This document shows positions 54,959 to 63,940 of a stretch of 64,000 nt of DNA, piece by piece (the first letter of the stretch is position 1; each line of letters starts with the position of its first letter). This stretch comes from Rubinisphaera italica (GTDB lineage: Bacteria; Planctomycetota; Planctomycetia; Planctomycetales; Planctomycetaceae). Below the pieces are notes generated by a model. The model saw only the letters and a list, made by a program, of their open reading frames with translations, was not told the DNA's origin and did no database searches. The translations under genes were made by a program, and so were the position numbers. The DNA lies in the NCBI RefSeq assembly GCF_007859715.1, contig NZ_SJPG01000001.1:310001-374000 (forward strand), given 5' to 3'.

Positions 54959-57049
54959 TCAGTTGCGATTGCTTCCAGTACCCAATAAGGACAAATTCTT
55001 CTCGATTTGATCCCACCCAACCCAGGGCTCATCACAACGCCCCTGTGTGCAATGATAAACAGTCACTTTTCCTTCAACCGTGGACTTCCCCTGAAGTTTA
55101 GCATTCAACAACGACCACGCCGGAGTCTCTTCGGACTGAACAACGAATGTCGACAATGGTACATATTGCGAGCAAAGCTGATGAAATCTCTTTGTGAACG
55201 TTTCCTTGTCTGGTACGATACAAATAAATTCCGAAGTCGGCCCCAAGTGTCGATCCAAAGCCAGCAATGCCTGGCACATGCCCGTGGGCTGATGCAGTAG
55301 TGTTCCCGAAACTGTATCGAGTGCAGCCGTTGCGACAGCGATAAATTTCTCATTGTCCACAAGCTGCCCCAGCTTAAAAAGAGCATGAATCGCCAGATTC
55401 GTTCCTGAAGGAATCGCATTGTCGTACTGATCGCGGATTCGCACAATCAATTGTTCATGATCAAGTGGCGTGTACAGAAACGCGGCTGATTCCTCATCGT
55501 AAAATTGAGCAATCATCGTCTCACTCAATTCAACGGCCGCTTGCAGATATCGCTCTTCCTGAACAGCCAGCGACAATTCGGTCAGCCCTTCAATCAGGCA
55601 GGCGTAGTCATCCAGAAAACCAGAGATCTGGCAGCGACCATCCTTGTAACTATGCCACAATCGACCTTGATCATCCCGCATGGTTGAGAGCAGAAAATCT
55701 GCTGTAGTTCGTGCAGTTTCTCGATACGAATCTGAATCGATAACCGCAATCGCCTGAGCGAAAGCCGATAGCATCATCCCATTCCAAGCGATCAGAATTT
55801 TTTCATCGCGACCAGGCGGTATCCGATTGGCTTCCCGATGCTTCAATAAAGTTTTGCGGGATCGCTCTAAAATATGCTCTAACTCAACTGGTTCTATCCC
55901 CAACTGTTTGATAAGCAATTCCTCCGATAGAGGACGATTGAGAATCGTATGACCTTCCCAGTTGCCATGCTCGGATACGTCGTAACAGGCACAATAGATT
56001 TCCGCATCCTCACCAAGCAGTGTTTCGATTTCTGATTTCGTCCAGACGTAATATTTCCCTTCAACTCCTTCGCTATCGGCATCTTGCGTTGAATAGAAAC
56101 CACCTTGAGGAGCTGTCATTTCCCGCATCACATAAATGAGCGTCTCCTTAACAGTGTTGAGATATTTCTGATTTTTTGTTGCCAAATAGGCGTCGAGATA
56201 GACTGGTACGAGTTGAGCATTGTCATAAAGCATCTTCTCAAAGTGTGGCACGAGCCAGCGTTGATCGGTTGCGTAACGCGCAAATCCTCCTCCGAGATGA
56301 TCGTAAATTCCGCCATCCGCCATTTTGTCGAGCGTCAGACAAACGAACTCCAATGCCTTTTCATTGCCGAAGCGTTTCCAGGTGCGTAACAGCAATTTGA
56401 AATCGACCGGGTGAGGAAACTTCGGAGCCTGTCCCAGTCCACCGTGTTGCCAGTCTGCGGCTTCGAGAATTTTCTGCTCGGCATTTTTCAGCAGATTTTC
56501 ATTGAGTGTACTTTTCATCCGCTGCTCAGTCTGCAACTGGTCAATCGCCTCTACCATTTCGCGGCCTTTGCCCACACACTCTTCCCGATGCTGCGTCCAG
56601 TAATCGTGAATCCGCTGGAGAATCTCACCAAATCCGAGCATCCCCTGCTGAGAAGTTGGCGGCCAGTAGGTCCCCCCGAAAAAGGGCTCGCCTGCAGGTG
56701 TCATAAAGACCGACATCGGCCAGCCACCCTGTCCGGTCACCAACTGGACAGCTGTCATATAAATCTGATCGACATCCGGCCGTTCTTCGCGATCGACTTT
56801 CACATTGATAAACCATTGGTTCATCAACTGAGCAATCTGCGGATGTTCAAAACTCTCCCGCTCCATCACATGACACCAGTGACAGGCGCTGTAACCAACG
56901 GAAAGGAAAACGGGCAATTCACGTTTTTTCGCCTCCGCAAAAGCCTCTCCTCCCCAAGGGTACCAGTCCACAGGATTATAAGCATGCTGCTGGAGATAGG
57001 GGCTGGATTCATGAATTAAACGATTCGGCTCGCCATGAGTTTCGCTCAT
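54959..57049 (-). CDS. Thioredoxin-domain protein of the YyaL/SSP411 family (DUF255)
   Basis: This is a 696-residue cytoplasmic protein. The N-terminal thioredoxin-like domain (about 1-165) has [37 protein letters not shown] with the redox CHWC motif (about 56-59), [12 protein letters not shown] and [23 protein letters not shown]. The rest is an (alpha/alpha)6 barrel like N-acylglucosamine 2-epimerase or glycoside hydrolase relatives: [44 protein letters not shown]. It is widely conserved with unknown biochemical role, possibly in redox or sugar metabolism. It stands alone, convergent with hscC. Confidence 0.93.
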   Translation of the reverse strand: MSETHGEPNRLIHESSPYLQQHAYNPVDWYPWGGEAFAEAKKRELPVFLSVGYSACHWCHVMERESFEHPQIAQLMNQWFINVKVDREERPDVDQIYMTAVQLVTGQGGWPMSVFMTPAGEPFFGGTYWPPTSQQGMLGFGEILQRIHDYWTQHREECVGKGREMVEAIDQLQTEQRMKSTLNENLLKNAEQKILEAADWQHGGLGQAPKFPHPVDFKLLLRTWKRFGNEKALEFVCLTLDKMADGGIYDHLGGGFARYATDQRWLVPHFEKMLYDNAQLVPVYLDAYLATKNQKYLNTVKETLIYVMREMTAPQGGFYSTQDADSEGVEGKYYVWTKSEIETLLGEDAEIYCACYDVSEHGNWEGHTILNRPLSEELLIKQLGIEPVELEHILERSRKTLLKHREANRIPPGRDEKILIAWNGMMLSAFAQAIAVIDSDSYRETARTTADFLLSTMRDDQGRLWHSYKDGRCQISGFLDDYACLIEGLTELSLAVQEERYLQAAVELSETMIAQFYDEESAAFLYTPLDHEQLIVRIRDQYDNAIPSGTNLAIHALFKLGQLVDNEKFIAVATAALDTVSGTLLHQPTGMCQALLALDRHLGPTSEFICIVPDKETFTKRFHQLCSQYVPLSTFVVQSEETPAWSLLNAKLQGKSTVEGKVTVYHCTQGRCDEPWVGWDQIEKNLSLLGTGSNRN

Positions 57050-57342
57050 TGGATTCTCTTTCCGCTTTGTAGAATAGGTTCCCCCTTATTGTAACGCTTG
57101 GATGGGGTGGCACGACCCAATACGCAGTGATGGGCGTGGAGGTTGAGTCAAACCACATCGATTGTAATGAGCAAAGGCAAGCCAACCATAGACTCAACAT
57201 AGCCTGAAATTAGTGCATATTTTGAGTATTTACCCTTTTTTAAGGTGAACATTTCTCGAATTTGGAGTGTCTGCCAGACACAACGCCCAAACTCCTTGAC
57301 ACCCCCCGGGAGTTCATGCTACGTTTCGCGTACAAACCGCTC

Positions 57343-57427
<85 letters not shown>

Positions 57428-57434
57428 CATCCCC

Positions 57435-57474
57435 AAACACCCACGAGTCATAACTCATTGACACGTGGGTGTTT
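57435..57474. terminator. Hairpin just after tRNA-Ser
   Basis: AAACACCCACG (57435-57445) pairs exactly with CGTGGGTGTTT (57464-57474) across 18 bases. Only three T end the stem. It probably ends tRNA transcription and could also mark the junction with the integrative element. Confidence 0.55.
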
Positions 57475-57503
57475 GCGTTGATGGGCTCTCTTTCGAAAAC
57501 GCA

Positions 57504-57536
57504 TTTTGTGGCGGTGTTTGTGGCGTTTTGTGGCGG
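57504..57536. repeat. Three direct repeats of TTTGTGGCG, possible recombinase sites
   Basis: TTTTGTGGCGG occurs at 57504-57514 and 57526-57536, with a shorter TTTGTGGCG at 57517-57525. The spacing is 9 to 13 bases. They lie between the tRNA and the first integrase, where arm-type or accessory recombinase sites are expected. The remaining bases to 57776 show no gene. Confidence 0.5.
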
Positions 57537-57776
57537 AATGATTCTCTGAATTCAGGCTCTCCGCTGCTTTTTGAACGCCGTTCTTTGTCTTGAGTCCTGC
57601 TGATTTGACTCAACGACTGCCCCTCCGAGCGTTCGCCTCAGCTCAATGATCTTCATCGATATCGAGGGATGATCTCTTCAGTTCCGACTTCACGATTTGG
57701 GACTCTCTTTGCCCAAACGCTTCCAGCGAGGTGGCTCTATTTCTCACTCATTTGCTCATTTCAGAAAGGAGTATTT

Positions 57777-59132
57777 ATGGCCCGAAAAACGACCAGCTTT
57801 CGCGTCGGTCGTGTGCGTGGTGATCTGCGTGGTCAGGTCTGGTATTTGACCTATCACGAAAATGGTAAGCGACACCGGTCGCGTTCCGGACAAGATCTAG
57901 CTGAAGCCAAAAAGCTGGCTTCTCAAATCAATGTCCAACTCGAAACTGGGGTTCCAGCTGTCCTGAGTTTTGATTCGATCTCAATCGACGACCTCAGAAC
58001 TCGCTGGTTGGACCATCACGAACATGTGACGCGATCCTCTGTCCACACGATCAAACGCTACCGGAGCGCGACCCAGCATCTGATCAATTTTCTCTCGCAA
58101 CACCGGGTACCTCAGGTCACTGCCCAATTCCGTCTGGAACATGCCGAACAGTTTGCACGATACCTGCGAACGCTGGAAGTGACTCCCAATGGTCATCCCC
58201 ATTCGATTTCACGTCCGTTACTCGACAAGGGAGTTCTCTACATCCTGCATTGCTGTCGTTCTCTATTCAACTTTGCCATCAAAAGGCGACACCTGCCTCC
58301 CTACAGTGACAACCCTTTCAGCAATCTGGAATTCGATCGGATGTCAGTTGAGGATTCCAAACCGATCATTCTGTTTACTTCCGATCAGGAAATGCGATTC
58401 CTGCAGCACTGCGATGACTGGCAAGTCTCTCTATTTCTGACACTCATGCTGACAGGAATGAGGCCGGGAGAAATGACACACCTGTTACTGCCAGACGATG
58501 TCAATTTCGAGCAGTCGGTTTTGCAGATCAATAATCGACCTCAACTCGGATGGCAGATCAAAACCCGAATCGCTCGTGAGATCCCATTGGTCAACGAACT
58601 CTGTCAGATCCTTCAACATATCACCCGCGAGCGATCCAGTGGGACCCTGTTGCAGCGGAGACAGTTTGCCGAGAATACCCGACAGATTGAGAATCCCATT
58701 CCGGCAAATATGGAACGCGAACTTCAACAACGACTTGTCGTACAGAAAACCGACGAACCCACTGGACTCGATCGAGTCGCCAGATTGAGAATCTGTCGTA
58801 CAGTCTGGCGCGATGCCGGGGCCATCAAAATCGAGCAGGTTCGTTCTGAATTTATTCGGGTCTGCGAACGAGCGGGACTGCAGGGTTTCACATCCCCAAA
58901 AATGCTGCGACATCTGTTTGCGACGACTCTGCAGGATGCCAATGTTGATCCCCTGATCCGTTGTGAGTTGATGGGGCACTCCACGGCCAATCAGAGTAGT
59001 TCTCATAATCTGGGCATGACGGCCAATTACACGCATACCCGCTTTGAGACCAAACGCAAGCAACTCCAATTTGCTCTCGATTCCCGGGCAGCAACAGCAT
59101 TTGCCCGAGAATGGCTTCAGCAGCATGCCTGA
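57777..59132 (+). CDS. Tyrosine recombinase/integrase (Int1)
   Basis: This is a site-specific recombinase of 451 residues. ATG 57777 follows AAGGAG. An N-terminal AP2-like or arm-binding region (about 1-50, YLTYHENGKRHRSRSG) is followed by a SAM-like core-binding domain (about 65-160) and a catalytic domain (about 190-440). Box I Arg is in LTGMRPGEMTHL; box II reads KMLRHLFATTL, with Lys instead of the usual first His; GHS and the nucleophilic Tyr in ANYTHTR follow. A stretch of about 100 residues between boxes I and II is longer than usual. It overlaps the convergent second recombinase by 16 bases. It probably integrates the element at tRNA-Ser. Confidence 0.88.
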   Translation: MARKTTSFRVGRVRGDLRGQVWYLTYHENGKRHRSRSGQDLAEAKKLASQINVQLETGVPAVLSFDSISIDDLRTRWLDHHEHVTRSSVHTIKRYRSATQHLINFLSQHRVPQVTAQFRLEHAEQFARYLRTLEVTPNGHPHSISRPLLDKGVLYILHCCRSLFNFAIKRRHLPPYSDNPFSNLEFDRMSVEDSKPIILFTSDQEMRFLQHCDDWQVSLFLTLMLTGMRPGEMTHLLLPDDVNFEQSVLQINNRPQLGWQIKTRIAREIPLVNELCQILQHITRERSSGTLLQRRQFAENTRQIENPIPANMERELQQRLVVQKTDEPTGLDRVARLRICRTVWRDAGAIKIEQVRSEFIRVCERAGLQGFTSPKMLRHLFATTLQDANVDPLIRCELMGHSTANQSSSHNLGMTANYTHTRFETKRKQLQFALDSRAATAFAREWLQQHA

Positions 59133-60553
59133 GTCAACTTGAGTTGCGACATCCGTTTGGAGAGGATCTCCACAACCGGAGCGAGTGTTCTGTCGAGAGC
59201 CAGGTCGTATTGTCGTTTCAGCTCATTAACGTGCGTGTAACCGACAATCGGAGAATTCCCCGGTGATTGTCCCATCAGATATTTTCTGTAGAACAGAGGG
59301 ACCCCCGAATTCTCCAAGGATGTGCTGAACAGATGCCGAAAGTCCTTCAGTGTGGCCTGACTGGGCCAGCCCAGTTTCTGTTGAATTCCATGGAATTCAT
59401 GCTCAACCTGATCATAGTTGATCCCCCCAGCCTTCCGGATCTGCAATTTGAGCAATCGCTGACGCTGTTCAGGGGAAGGAACATTCCGTTTCTGGATCTG
59501 CGTTTGAAAGTCATCCGAAAACTCTTGGACTGTGGCAAAACTTTTTTGGGGCTGTTTATTCCCCTGGAAAATCATTCGCTGGGGGAACAACAGGCAATGC
59601 CTGTCCGAATCCGTTGCCAGCAAGGTATGGACAAGTTCAGGAATGGGAAAGCGTTTATCCCGTAAACCCTTGGTGTCGTAATCAAATCCAGGACGGCAGA
59701 CAACCTGCAGCCATTCAGAAGATAAATCTTCGCGAAAGATGAAGCAGGGTTCTGAGGCGCGAAGTCCGAACAGGATCAGGGGAATGAATAATCGTAGCTG
59801 AAAACAATCACACTCTTTCAGAAAGTCGCAGGCCATCGAAATCGTAATGTCGGGCTCCCCAAACAGATCGGGAGCCCGACGATGATTTCGTGTCCGATTC
59901 CCACAGAACGGATTGGAGAACCCAGCCGGCAGCAGGTTTCCCCGCTGACCATCGGCTGCCCAGGTATACATCGAACGAATCACATCCAGAACATACTCAG
60001 CTGAGCGAAGCGGGCGGGTAGCAGTATTGGTGTGACCGTTTGGTGAAATCTGCAATTGAGAAAGATAGGCTCGCAGTTCCTGCACGAATTTTCGATCGAC
60101 ACTGGCTGCTGTCGCCCAGCGTTTTTCAATTTTTGGTTGAGAAACAAATCCCCGATAGTGCTCCAGGGCTGATGCATAGCGTCTGGCTGTCGCAGGACTG
60201 ATTTCTCCAGCGGCGGCTCGCTGCTGGAGATCCTCAATATACTGTCCAATCAACTGCTGGTTTCCCAGTCGGCGGGTTCCCGTACAGGAAGACCGATAGT
60301 GGGTAAGTCGCTCATCGATGGTCCGTGCCCGCACAATCGCCGTTAGCAAATCCCCCTGCACTCGTTCAGCCACGTTCTTTTTTTCGGAGGGCTCCCACCA
60401 TTGCAGCAAAAAATAATCGGCCCGGCGATAGACGCGAACTTTCTCGGGAGCCGCTATCCCGGCTGGGAACTCAGTAAATCTCTGCATTTTAAATTTTTTG
60501 CCATATTTTTGGGTCCACTCAGAATCTGTTTGCGTAAAATGACTTACATCCAT
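59117..60553 (-). CDS. Tyrosine recombinase/integrase (Int2)
   Basis: This second recombinase of 478 residues is convergent with and distantly related to Int1: both share a PNGH...RPL segment before the catalytic domain and the same long spacer. Box I is FGLRASEPCF and box II DFRHLFSTSL; the position usually occupied by GH reads MGQSPGN, so that catalytic His is Gln here; the Tyr is in GYTHV. ATG 60553 has AGGAG eight bases upstream; a further ATG upstream is not needed. Loss of the His could lower activity, or it may act with Int1. Its start faces the unknown 361-residue gene. Confidence 0.83.
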   Translation of the reverse strand: MDVSHFTQTDSEWTQKYGKKFKMQRFTEFPAGIAAPEKVRVYRRADYFLLQWWEPSEKKNVAERVQGDLLTAIVRARTIDERLTHYRSSCTGTRRLGNQQLIGQYIEDLQQRAAAGEISPATARRYASALEHYRGFVSQPKIEKRWATAASVDRKFVQELRAYLSQLQISPNGHTNTATRPLRSAEYVLDVIRSMYTWAADGQRGNLLPAGFSNPFCGNRTRNHRRAPDLFGEPDITISMACDFLKECDCFQLRLFIPLILFGLRASEPCFIFREDLSSEWLQVVCRPGFDYDTKGLRDKRFPIPELVHTLLATDSDRHCLLFPQRMIFQGNKQPQKSFATVQEFSDDFQTQIQKRNVPSPEQRQRLLKLQIRKAGGINYDQVEHEFHGIQQKLGWPSQATLKDFRHLFSTSLENSGVPLFYRKYLMGQSPGNSPIVGYTHVNELKRQYDLALDRTLAPVVEILSKRMSQLKLTQACC

Positions 60554-60561
60554 GTTCAGAT

Positions 60562-60592
60562 CTCCTAAATCCATTGTGCGAGGGTTTAGGAG
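60562..60592. promoter_or_regulatory. Inverted repeat over the Int2 ribosome site
   Basis: CTCCTAAA (60562-60569) and TTTAGGAG (60585-60592) pair around 15 bases. On the minus strand the first arm is the AGGAG ribosome site of Int2. The repeat lies between two divergent genes and could be a shared operator or fold in the Int2 leader. Confidence 0.4.
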
Positions 60593-60630
60593 CTAGGCAT
60601 TTGCGCGCAGGGATTGAGGAGAATTTTCGG

Positions 60631-61713
60631 ATGGAACCAGAAATTGAACGGGGTTTGAAGGTTGGAAATCGAACGTTTCCACTTCGTCTACATCGGGATC
60701 AGAATGTAGAATTAGGCAATTTTACGATTGATCAATGGTGGATTGATAAACGCGGTCTGTATAAAGATCGCAGATCAACATCCCCAAACCATGACAAAAT
60801 CATTAACTTTTACTGGGCGTGTTGTCGTGAAGATGGCCCTCAACATGAGTTAGAAGTCAAAGAATCATTTTTACTGGCAAAACTGTTGCCGGAGACTCGG
60901 AGCAATGGGGCTCGGAAAGTCTTCGATGATTCCCGGATGTCACAAAAAAATGAGAGTGAGATTCGGGATCGTCAAAATCAATTGGAATCAATGCTTGCCA
61001 GTGCTCGTGATGGGCAAAAAACTCAGCAAGAATTCCATGATGAGACATTTCAAACACTCAGTTCGCCAAAGTATGGCGAAGAGGTTGATGAGCAGTATGC
61101 TCAATTTCGCACCGAACTTATGGAGGATGCGTGTGATGTTCTTGAAAATGATCCCGAGCAAGCAATTGAATTGGCCCGCAACGCTTGGAGCGAGTGGAAT
61201 AGAATATACAGTCGCAGATCGGATCCAAACGGAGCCAATGAGATTCCTAAAAAGATCATGGACATCTTCTCCTATGAAGCCAGAGCCGCTCTTCATCGCT
61301 GTTATTCTTATGCGTGGATGCATTTGATCCAGGATTTTGTCGCTGAGGGCTTGTGGAATGAGACAACAACAACATTTCATAGAATCTGGCATCTCGATCT
61401 CCCCATTGAAGACCGTTATAACGATCAGCTGAAAACGCATTTATTTCATGGCCATACGTTTGGTCTTCACCCGGCAGGTAGCGAATTGATTCGCACTCAA
61501 ACCGGTCGGGAATTGATTGGAGAATTAATCAGTAATCCATGTGAGTGGGGATGTGTCAATCGCTTTCTGAACGCGATGCTGATTTCCGTCCATCTCTATT
61601 CATCACAAATCGAAGAGTCTCGCTCTAACAGAATCAAGAGACCTCGCTCATTTAGTGAGTTTCAGCCTGGAATTACAATCAGTGATATCATTCCTGCAGT
61701 TGATGCTTCATAA
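60631..61713 (+). CDS. Hypothetical protein of the tRNA-Ser element, 361 residues
   Basis: I do not recognise this protein. ATG 60631 has GAGGAG nine bases upstream. It is soluble, without signal or membrane segments, and mostly helical. Residues 30-60 contain FTIDQWWIDKRGLYKDRR; residues 100-160 form a charged helix (NESEIRDRQNQLESMLASARDGQ); residues 210-300 contain several His and Trp (HRIWHLDLPIEDRY; HLFHGHTFGLHPAGSE) that could bind metal, but no known motif matches. It is divergent from Int2 and may be a regulator or accessory recombination factor of the element. Confidence 0.65.
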   Translation: MEPEIERGLKVGNRTFPLRLHRDQNVELGNFTIDQWWIDKRGLYKDRRSTSPNHDKIINFYWACCREDGPQHELEVKESFLLAKLLPETRSNGARKVFDDSRMSQKNESEIRDRQNQLESMLASARDGQKTQQEFHDETFQTLSSPKYGEEVDEQYAQFRTELMEDACDVLENDPEQAIELARNAWSEWNRIYSRRSDPNGANEIPKKIMDIFSYEARAALHRCYSYAWMHLIQDFVAEGLWNETTTTFHRIWHLDLPIEDRYNDQLKTHLFHGHTFGLHPAGSELIRTQTGRELIGELISNPCEWGCVNRFLNAMLISVHLYSSQIEESRSNRIKRPRSFSEFQPGITISDIIPAVDAS

Positions 61714-61746
61714 ATTCGTGCTAGTCGGGCATTCAACACGCTCGCG

Positions 61747-61938
61747 GTGGATCGCCAGCTGAGTTGTGAAGTGTGTGCCGACTCTCCCATACTTGAGTAT
61801 TTCCAGTTAAATCCTCAAGACACAGATCGTGATAACATCTTTATAAGTTATCAATGTCCCTCCTGTAAAAAGCCAAGTGGTCATTCAATCCGAAGATCTG
61901 AGATGCAGCAGTTTCTTCAAGACAGGGACATTCTGTGA
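61747..61938 (+). CDS. Small zinc-ribbon-like protein
   Basis: This 63-residue frame starts at GTG 61747 and has two CxxC knuckles, CEVC (residues 7-10) and CPSC (about 37-40), spaced like a zinc ribbon. No clear ribosome site precedes it, so translation may be coupled to the gene 33 bases upstream. It may bind DNA or protein, but function is unknown. Confidence 0.45.
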   Translation: MDRQLSCEVCADSPILEYFQLNPQDTDRDNIFISYQCPSCKKPSGHSIRRSEMQQFLQDRDIL

Positions 61939-62075
61939 TGGTTTTCAGATTCAAAAGCAGGCGGAGGTACGACTCGGTATTGTCTTCGTTATTATTCCTT
62001 TCACTTCAGATCTGAAGATCCAGCAATATCTGTTTTAAGCGGTTCATTCTCCAATGAGAGTGGACCGCTTTTTTC

Positions 62076-62414
62076 ATGGATACGGCCTCAAACTCTCCCC
62101 GACATTTGCACGGGAATTCCAGAATCAAATCTGATCATTACAAAAAGGAGATCACTATCAAACCGCAACCAGTTGTGAACTCGTCATCGACAGGTGACCA
62201 ACTCGATTCAGACGCAATCTCCGATCAAACCCTGCGGAAATGGGCTCTTCTGCTGGCAAATGCAGAAATGGATTGGCCAGACGAACTGACACCGCAACAG
62301 CAAATGAGATTGCTGCTGCTGGTACGGGAGCAGAGACGGGTAAGTCTGCTGACATTGATGGCGCGAATCATCGCAAAATCGCTCGTCTCAGAGGAATTTC
62401 AACGAAAAACCTGA
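62076..62414 (+). CDS. Hypothetical helical protein of the element
   Basis: The frame encodes 112 residues; the part from about residue 48 (SDQTLRKWALLLANAEMDWPDELTPQQQMRLLLLVREQRRVSLLTLMARIIAKSL) looks like a real helical domain. ATG 62076 has no ribosome site. A strong one, AAAAAGGAG (62142-62150), lies six bases before an in-frame ATC (62157), so the true start may be non-standard. It precedes the serine recombinase by 175 bases. Function unknown. Confidence 0.45.
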   Translation: MDTASNSPRHLHGNSRIKSDHYKKEITIKPQPVVNSSSTGDQLDSDAISDQTLRKWALLLANAEMDWPDELTPQQQMRLLLLVREQRRVSLLTLMARIIAKSLVSEEFQRKT

Positions 62415-62589
62415 AAACCATGAAATTCAGGACAGGATTCAGAGATTTCTGCTGCGCGCAAATGCCTAGTAGTGCCTGACGTGCGTTGGGCCGGTGTGAA
62501 TAAAGCGTTCCATCGTCCTGATTTCTGAGTCTATCAGGTGAGGATTTGCCAGGTGAACTCAAATCCCTCAACTATTAAGGAAGAGGATC

Positions 62590-63819
62590 ATGTTAATTGA
62601 TCGATTTGATCGCAACAAAAAGTACCGCGTCGTGATTTATGTGCGGATGTCCACAAAGATGCAGAATGAACGATCTCCTGATCAGCAGATTGAGAGGATC
62701 AAGGAACTCATACACCGATTACAACTTCCCTGGGAAGTGGTTGCAATTTATCGGGGTGATGGAATTTCTGGTCGTAGTAGCCGCAAGCGACTTGACTTTC
62801 AGCAAATGCTGAAAGATCTCAAATCCGGCAAAGTCCAAGCAGAATTAATCCTCGTTGACTCTTTTGAACGTTTTTCACGTGCGGACAATAATCACGAAAT
62901 TCGCTCAAAGCTGGCTCGGCAGGGCATTAAAATTCTAACTGCGGACAGCAACTTCGAGAACCCAGACAGTGTGCCTGGAAAAGCACTGAGTTTTGTCGAG
63001 TCGTTCCGGGCAACTGAAGAAGGACGAATCAAAGCACATAACGTCCTGAGAGGGAAGCATGATGCTGTTAGGCTTGGGCATTGGCCAGGGGGATCGGCTC
63101 CGTTTGGATATCGATTGAAAAACATCATGACTCTCCGCAAGGGAGTGGAGGAGATCGACTATCGGACTATTGAACCGATCCCTGAGCATAAAGGAATTAT
63201 TCTGAAAATATTTGAGTCTGCGGCTCATGAAAATCTGGGGGCCTCCAGGATCTGCAGGAAACTCAATAAAGATCCTGAGATCCCAGAAGACCTCAAACCC
63301 TTTTCGATCAGTTCCATCGACAGTTTTCTGCAAAATGAACTGTATTATGGAGAAATGATCTGGGGTAAATATTGCTATGGAATCGTCGATGATGTTCGGG
63401 TACGACAACCAGTTCCGGAGCAAGATTGGGTCCGAAATGAAAACTTCTGCGAGCCGATTGTCGACAAAGCCCTTTGGGATTTGGCCGCTAAGAATCGGGC
63501 CGCTCGTCGGTTGAAAAACAATGATTCCAACGATCAATCAAAGAACGGATGTAGACCCAATATGCCACATGCAAGAGGAATTGCACTCAAATATCCTCTC
63601 TCTGGATTAGTGATCTGTTCCTCCTGTGGCCGATCAATGGTCGCCACTTCAGGTGCAAAATACAAAACAATCTCAGGTGAAATACGTAATTATGTGTCTT
63701 ACCGCTGTCCGGCACGGTTTGCTGACGAGTGTGACAATCACTTCTCAATACCCGAGGAGTGGCTCAGAGAGACCGTTTTTGATCTCATCCGACAGCAACT
63801 CTTTTCCATATCCCAATAA
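62590..63819 (+). CDS. Large serine recombinase
   Basis: This is a 409-residue site-specific recombinase. The resolvase-type catalytic domain (about 12-150) has the nucleophilic Ser21 in YVRMSTKMQ, DQQIERI, and the Arg-rich LVDSFERFSRADNN (about 93-106). The recombinase DNA-binding domain follows (about 160-290: GGSAPFGYRL, SSIDSFLQNELYYGEMIWGKY). A zinc-ribbon domain lies at about 335-390 (LVICSSCGRSM and CPARFADECDNH). It is shorter than phage integrases because the C-terminal coiled coil is missing. ATG 62590 follows AAGGAAGAGG. Its partner site is unknown. Confidence 0.9.
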   Translation: MLIDRFDRNKKYRVVIYVRMSTKMQNERSPDQQIERIKELIHRLQLPWEVVAIYRGDGISGRSSRKRLDFQQMLKDLKSGKVQAELILVDSFERFSRADNNHEIRSKLARQGIKILTADSNFENPDSVPGKALSFVESFRATEEGRIKAHNVLRGKHDAVRLGHWPGGSAPFGYRLKNIMTLRKGVEEIDYRTIEPIPEHKGIILKIFESAAHENLGASRICRKLNKDPEIPEDLKPFSISSIDSFLQNELYYGEMIWGKYCYGIVDDVRVRQPVPEQDWVRNENFCEPIVDKALWDLAAKNRAARRLKNNDSNDQSKNGCRPNMPHARGIALKYPLSGLVICSSCGRSMVATSGAKYKTISGEIRNYVSYRCPARFADECDNHFSIPEEWLRETVFDLIRQQLFSISQ

Positions 63820-63853
63820 TTGCTGACCTGATCGATTCCGATTGGGACGCATC

Positions 63854-63893
63854 GAGGACGGCGATTGAATTCGCCGTTCTCTTCTTTTTATTT
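63854..63893 (+). terminator. Intrinsic terminator after the serine recombinase
   Basis: GAGGACGGCGA (63854-63864) pairs with TCGCCGTTCTC (63871-63881) with one G-T wobble, followed by TTCTTTTTATTT. Confidence 0.85.
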
Positions 63894-63940
63894 ACTCAAT
63901 TTACACGGAAGTACAAGCCAATGATTCAAAAAAACAGCTG

